From Rutstroemia sp. NJR-2017a BVV2 (lineage: Eukaryota; Ascomycota; Leotiomycetes; Helotiales; Rutstroemiaceae): a stretch of DNA of 64,000 nucleotides. This document shows positions 58,896-64,000 of this stretch, piece after piece; position 1 is the first letter of the stretch, and each line of letters opens with the position of its first letter. A program made the translations under genes and the position numbers. Under the pieces are notes generated by a model, which had not been told where the DNA came from, did no database searches, and saw only the letters and a program-made list of their open reading frames with translations. The DNA is taken from assembly GCA_002946415.1 (NCBI GenBank), contig NJPS01000046.1, positions 558,001 to 622,000 on the forward strand, in the 5' to 3' direction.

Positions 58896-61784
58896 ATGGC
58901 CATGCTTGCTTCCAAAGCTCCCTTCCCAACATCACTGGGCCCGTCCTCCTCCTCGATGTCTTCCACTACACAAACAACAACCCAATCAAGTCGCAGAGCA
59001 CCAGCAATGTTGACTACAAATCAAACTTTCGCGAGTCCGACGGAATCCGAATTCTCGGATGTAGATGGCCCGGAATCTGCAAAGAGGTGGGACGAGGATC
59101 AGGTCTGCGACTGGCTGAGAAGCATCAATTGTGGTGACTACGAGAAGCTGTTCAAGAAGAATAATATCAATGGAGAGAATCTGCTGGAAATGGACAAGGC
59201 AGTTCTCCAAGAAATGGGAATTGAGAAAATCGGAGATCGTGTCCGTCTCTTCCTAGGCATCAAGAAGCTTAGGACAAAAGCCTATGCCAACCAGAAAAAG
59301 AGAAATAGGGTAAGCAGAATGACAATTCTGATAGCAGTGAATTGAGGTTAATAGACCCAGGACTCCTTCGCTGGCCTGGAGAACTTCGCACATACACCCT
59401 CCTCTTCTGGCTCACCACGCCCTCAAAATTCAGGTAGCCGAACAATGCCAGCGTCGTCATCAAACAAGAGATTTTCAAGACAATTTGATGGCTTCAATCC
59501 AGCTACAGCCATCCCAGAGAATGTCAGCAAACCGCCTTCACGTCCTACGTCGCCATTGACGGCATCAGAAGCTCGACAACCGGCTCGACAACCACCACCG
59601 AGATACAATGTTACGAGTCCTGGCGAGACGATGAAGCGGGAGCAAGCGCAAGGATACTTCAATGGCCAAGGTAACATGCCAGGGAGCGCAGCGACCATGA
59701 CTGGCAGACGCCCTACAACGCCATCCGATTCTTTGCAACCACAAACGGCACGTCTCGCCACTGGTCACACTCGAGCCAATGCCAGTGTTGATGGTTCACT
59801 GATGGCTTCCCTCCCTACTAATCAAGATGTCATCAGAGTTATATCTTCAAAAGGTGTAACCAAGGTTGTCAAGGTCGCTGACTGCAACTCGTGTGACGAA
59901 GTAATGCGATTAACGCTAAGAAAGTTCGGCTATCGAGAAGACCACGATCGGAACTACTGCTTCTGGGTGCTTGCTGGTATAGATCCAGACCCAAGCCAAT
60001 GTCGTCGACTGGCTGAAGCGGAACTATGGCGCATCATCAGCGACCAAAAGAGAGCTGAAAGAAATCGACTTATTCTTCGAAAGATCCATGCTGGTGAACC
60101 GGGAGATGAGGAGTTGGAACGAGCAGCCAGTATTGCGTTGGAAGAAGCTACGACAAACAACAAACGCAATCACCCAAAGATTATAAAGATGCTAGGAGAA
60201 AGCAGGAACGACAATCTTCTTCACCCTTTGTCACCTGCATCATTCCAGTCGACTGGATCTAATCTGTCCATCACCGAACGCGAACGTAATGTCTACAATG
60301 CTGCCAAGGACCTTGAGAGACCGCTCCCGGCCGATTCTAGAGATACGGCAAGATACAGACCGGGTAAGAAAGGCGGCTTGCGCCATTTCTTCGGCCAACG
60401 ACCACCGAGTGAACTCATTACTTCCGATCTGACGACCTATTTTCCTGATCACCCCCGCGAAGAGATTGATCGTACTGCAAGGCTCTCTCTACGAAGATCT
60501 ACTCGTTTGAGCAAAGTCAACAGCCGTTTGAGTGTTGCAAGCAATTTGAGCTTCGCCTCAAGCGTCGCAGATGCTCCTCCCATGCCAACTATTGCCGATA
60601 CTTGGCTTAATGGCAACAGTCAACTTGCGAAAATCAGACCCCTGGACCTTTCGCGAGCGAATAGCAGTCGATTCAGAGACTCAGTAGCCTCTTCACTGCT
60701 TGGACCTGTACAAGAGGAATCGCCGATCGAACCAAACCGCAAATCATATGTCTCATTTGATAGTGGATCCGATACAACTAATGTCAATGTTACCACTGAT
60801 GATGGAAGCAGTGTAAGAGAAAGCTACTTTGAAGATGGTAGCACGGAGGCTGGGGATTCTCTGAAGGAGATAACTCAAGCTCTGAATAATGATGGAGAGG
60901 ATCTGGACGAGGAACTGGAGAGCTTCCTGCAAGGTGATTCTTGGGATGACAGCAAATGGATGAAAGGTGCACTTATCGGTCAAGGTTCTTTTGGTAGTGT
61001 TTACCTGGCTCTCCATGCCGTCACCGGTGAACTACTTGCTGTCAAGCAGGTTGAAACTCCTTCGCCAGGAGCGAACACCCAAAATGATGCTCGAAAGAAA
61101 TCTATGATCGATGCGCTCAAGCGCGAGATTAGCTTCCTTCGAGATCTCCAACATCCAAACATTGTGCAATATCTCGGCGCAAGCTCATCCGACAATCACC
61201 TCAACATTTTCCTCGAATACGTTCCTGGTGGATCAGTACAAACTATGCTCAACTCTTATGGAGCATTACGAGAGCCTCTCATTCGAAGTTTCGTGCGTCA
61301 AATCGTCACTGGGCTGGCATATCTACACGGCCGGGACATCATTCATAGAGATATCAAGGGTGCTAACATCCTTGTCGACAACAAAGGCGGGATCAAGATA
61401 TCCGATTTCGGTATCTCCAAAAAGATTGAAGCCTCGAACCTCCTCAATGGCCCTGGTAATAACAAAAATCGACCTTCCTTACAAGGATCTGTATTCTGGA
61501 TGGCACCTGAGGTTGTTAAACAAACTTCTTACACACGCAAAGCAGACATCTGGTCACTGGGTTGTCTCGTTATTGAGATGATGACCGGTACTCATCCTTT
61601 CCCAGATTGCTCTCAACTCCAAGCAATCTTCAAAATCGGCGGTGCAAAGATCAGTCCTACTGTGCCGGACGATGCTAGTCATGAGGCCAAAACCTTCTTG
61701 GCATCAACTTTTGAAGTTGAACATACCAAACGCCCAAGTGCTGATGAATTGCTTTTCAGCCCATTCTTGAACCCTATCACATAG
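58896..61784 (+). CDS. ste11: MAP kinase kinase kinase Ste11 (947 aa)
   Basis: Two exons, 58896-59309 and 59355-61784; the intron is short (45 bases) and in phase 0. Domain order is that of fungal Ste11. A SAM domain (about 62-128: WDEDQVCDWLRSINCGDYEK ... DRVRLFLGIKKL) mediates Ste50 binding. A Ras-association-like domain (about 296-390) starts at IRVISSKGVTKVVKVADC. A long regulatory linker follows, then the kinase domain (about 673-944) with GQGSFGSVYLA, Lys702 (LAVKQVE), Asp804 (HRDIKGANIL), Asp822 (DFGISKK) and GSVFWMAPEVV. Ste11 starts the pheromone/filamentation MAPK cascade (Ste11-Ste7-Fus3/Kss1 type); in plant-pathogenic fungi this cascade controls infection structures and sexual development. 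Length and order match the family. Confidence 0.96.
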
Positions 61785-62900
61785 ATTGGTTGCTAATGGA
61801 ATACATTGCTCTTCACATCACTTGTGTTAATACATACTTTTTTCCCCATTTTCTTGGGTCTCTTCGCTGCATTGCAAGCGCTGGTCATTGCATTCGCTTG
61901 GAGTTCTTTTTCTTCGGAACATTTTATTACTTTTCTTGTACACATTTTTTTTCTTCCACATTTTTTTTTTGATGTCGTAACGAATTACGATACCCGCCCG
62001 GAGCTTCCTATGGATTTAGGGATAATTCAGAGGGGGGGCTTTTAACATAGACGAGGGGATGACCGAGAGAGAGAACACGAGGATGTGTGCAGCTGTGATA
62101 TCACTGGTTGGTCTCATTATTGGAACGTTGGCGGTATAAACGAAGGGCGGGGATGAAATCCAAATGTATATTGAGGACATGGAAAAGGGGAAAGGAGGGA
62201 ATGGAAAAGTTAAAGCCATGGTGAATGTACGAATATGAGGATAGGGAGGTGGATAAAGATATGAGTATTATGAATGAATATTATCATACATATCAAATAA
62301 CTTTCGTGTTTGCAAATACTTGTTGGATTGTGATGTGTTGAATTTGCGCAGTTTTATGGGAGGGAGGGAGGTATGTACTACTTTTATGAACAACTTTCTC
62401 TACAGATCAGATACAATGCTGACGTCGAGCTGCGTAGATAGCTCGTCCTCCTCCATGCTACCGGATATTCTATCCGTAAGGCTACATCGTATATACATAC
62501 ATACGTATGTACCTCTCTACTACCTCACTAGTAAGCAAACATTTGTACACACAACTGTCAGCGAATCACCCCACCCCACCCAGCATACAGCATAGAGGCT
62601 GCCTAAACGCTGACGACGACGGGATGTCAGCTGGGCTGAAGTCTTGATATAAATTAAAGTGATCATCTATTTTTATTTTTGCATTATCACTTGTGTAGCA
62701 GATTAGAAAAGAGTTGCTGAGTTGGAGAATTGCTGTTTTTGGCTGGGTATCTGTTTGTTCGACATACGCTTATACGTACAATTGGTTTGGTTGTGGGGAG
62801 GACAGAGGGTCTTTTAGTTCACTTCACCTTCGGTTCAGTCCAGTTAAGCTCTGTTTTGCTCTGTTGGTGAGGAGGGAAGTCTTCAGTTCAGGCATTCAAG
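61785..62900. other. intergenic, STE11 3' region and promoter of the proteolipid gene
   Basis: About 1.1 kb with T-rich runs just after the STE11 stop (about 61940-61970). No gene supported. Confidence 0.6.
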
Positions 62901-63980
62901 ATGGATCCAGATCGATGGTAAGTCAGTCCTCGCTCAAACCACTCCTGCAAGTTCAATACATCCATCATGCTGACTTAGACACTCGTCTCTTCCGCAATAT
63001 AGTCCCGTCTACGCTGTATGTTTGTCTGAATTCCGCATTACCCTCCGCTTCTCTCCCCTCCTTCCATCTAATCTATCCATCCATCTATTCTGCTCCTCTC
63101 CCTTCCCTTCCCCCCTGCCCTTCCCCCTACTCTTCTCCTCCCCCTACTCCTCTCCCTTCCCTACTCCCTACTTGCTACTCCCCTCCACATCTACTCCAAT
63201 CCAACCCTCCAATCCCACCCAGCCCCACAACCCCTCCTCATCAGATCAACCCGAGCTGAAAAAACAAACCCACAGTCCTTCTTCGGCGCAATGGGTTGCA
63301 GCTTCGCTATCGTATTGGCGAATATCGGCGCTGCGTACGGTATGGCGAAGTCAGGTGTGGGCGTCGCAGCTGTGAGTGTGATGAGGCCGGATAATTTAGT
63401 TAGGAGTGAGTTCTTCTTTCTCCCCTCTCCTCATTCCCCCTCCCCCAACCCCCTTCCCTCTCCCCTCAACCCCCCATCCTAACCCCCCACCACAGACCTC
63501 CTCCCCATAATCCTCTCCTCGGTCCTCTCGATCTTCGGCCTCATAATCAGCATCCTGATCGCCTCCACACTCTCCGAGAAATCCGCGCTGCACACCAACT
63601 TCCTATTCCTCGGCGCCGGGGTCGCCGTCGGGCTCAGCTGTCTCGCCAGCGGCTTTTCCATTGGTATTATCGGCGATGCGGGGGTGAGGGGCGCGTCGCA
63701 GCAGCCGAAGATGTTTGTGGGGATGGCGCTGATTTTGATTTTCGCGGAGGTGTTGGGTGAGTTGGGGGGGGTTTTTTTTGGGGGGGGGGGGGGGGAAGAG
63801 GGGGAGGGAAAGGGGAAGGGAGATGATAGGGGTGGAAGATAGGGGGAGAGGGGAGGAGAGGGGAAGGGAATGAGAGAGGAGATTTGCTAATTCGTGGTGC
63901 TAAATCTAGGATTGTACGGGTTGATTGTTTCACTATTAATGATCACACAGGCGACGAACGGCGTCACTATTTGCACCTAA
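62901..63980 (+). CDS. vma3: V-ATPase proteolipid subunit c, divergent (163 aa)
   Basis: Five exons: 62901-62917, 63003-63015, 63276-63405, 63496-63756 and 63910-63980. The second is a 13-base micro-exon; skipping or shifting it breaks the frame or adds a stop. The protein starts [18 protein letters not shown] and has four hydrophobic segments. [15 protein letters not shown] in TM1, [18 protein letters not shown] before TM4 and [14 protein letters not shown] in TM4 are subunit-c signatures. Glu138 in TM4 is the proton-carrying carboxylate (yeast Vma3 Glu137). The second and third segments ([38 protein letters not shown]) depart clearly from the usual IMAGIIAIYGLVVSVL type. The QQP and GDAGVRG wording points to c (Vma3), not c' (Vma11). 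It could be a second, divergent paralogue. Confidence 0.9.
63764..63795. repeat. G8-T8-G16 homopolymer run in an intron
   Basis: Eight G, eight T, then sixteen G in a row, inside the last intron (63757-63909) of the proteolipid gene. Such runs are prone to slippage and sequencing error. Confidence 0.8.
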
Positions 63981-64000
63981 GGAAGACTTGTGCATACATG

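Overview
The window looks like a nuclear chromosome segment of a filamentous ascomycete (Pezizomycotina). Genes have short introns, mostly about 48-90 bases, with GT(A/G)NGT donors, CTAAC/CTGAC-like branch sites and (C/T)AG acceptors. Intergenic DNA is long and full of simple repeats. The protein set is typical of this group: a fungal CaMKK-type kinase with a PPE activation-loop end, a SAM-RA-kinase Ste11, DUF1770 and DUF7730 proteins, and an Atg101. A Leotiomycete such as Botrytis/Sclerotinia is my guess from general similarity only; no search was run. I see no rRNA, no convincing tRNA and no CRISPR array. I found no gene cluster that looks like a new multi-gene system.

Layout. Bases 1-3295 have no supported gene. 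A disordered, uncharacterised protein lies at 3296-4730 (+). After a repeat-rich gap comes a HAL4/HAL5-type kinase at 7880-9535 (-). A gene-poor stretch of about 8 kb follows (9536-17502). A dense block runs from 17.5 to 33.1 kb: Bud31 (+), a CaMKK-like kinase (-), TRAPP subunit Bet5 (+), Pex3 (-), Atg101 (+), a C2H2 protein (-), an Est1/Smg7-like protein (+) and adenosine kinase (-). Ribosomal protein uL2 (-) ends this block at 33.1-34.2 kb. From 34.2 to 35.9 kb there are only ambiguous coding fragments. A DDT/WHIM-type chromatin protein (+), a DUF1770 protein (-) and a conserved-looking unknown (+) follow. At 41.1-42.7 kb is an orphan gene (-) with an uncertain structure; just upstream of it are possible retroelement remains. 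Next come a DUF7730 membrane protein (+), Cwc2 (+), UreF (-), a four-TM MARVEL-like protein (+) and Vps18 (-). The right end has another long gene-free stretch (54.2-58.9 kb), then the MAPKKK Ste11 (+) and a vacuolar ATPase proteolipid (+).

The genes are housekeeping or signalling genes. Some share a theme: Bud31 and Cwc2 (spliceosome); Bet5, Vps18 and the V-ATPase proteolipid (membrane traffic and vacuole); Pex3 and Atg101 (organelle biogenesis and autophagy, divergently transcribed); and three kinases. All exon structures were deduced by hand from splice consensus, reading-frame phase and protein-family fit, and each proposed coding length is a multiple of three. The most useful leads are small-scale: a four-codon uORF 13 bases before STE11, a 13-base micro-exon in a divergent V-ATPase proteolipid gene, a GC-AG intron in ATG101, and three stop-free introns of length 3n whose retention would insert peptides in frame.
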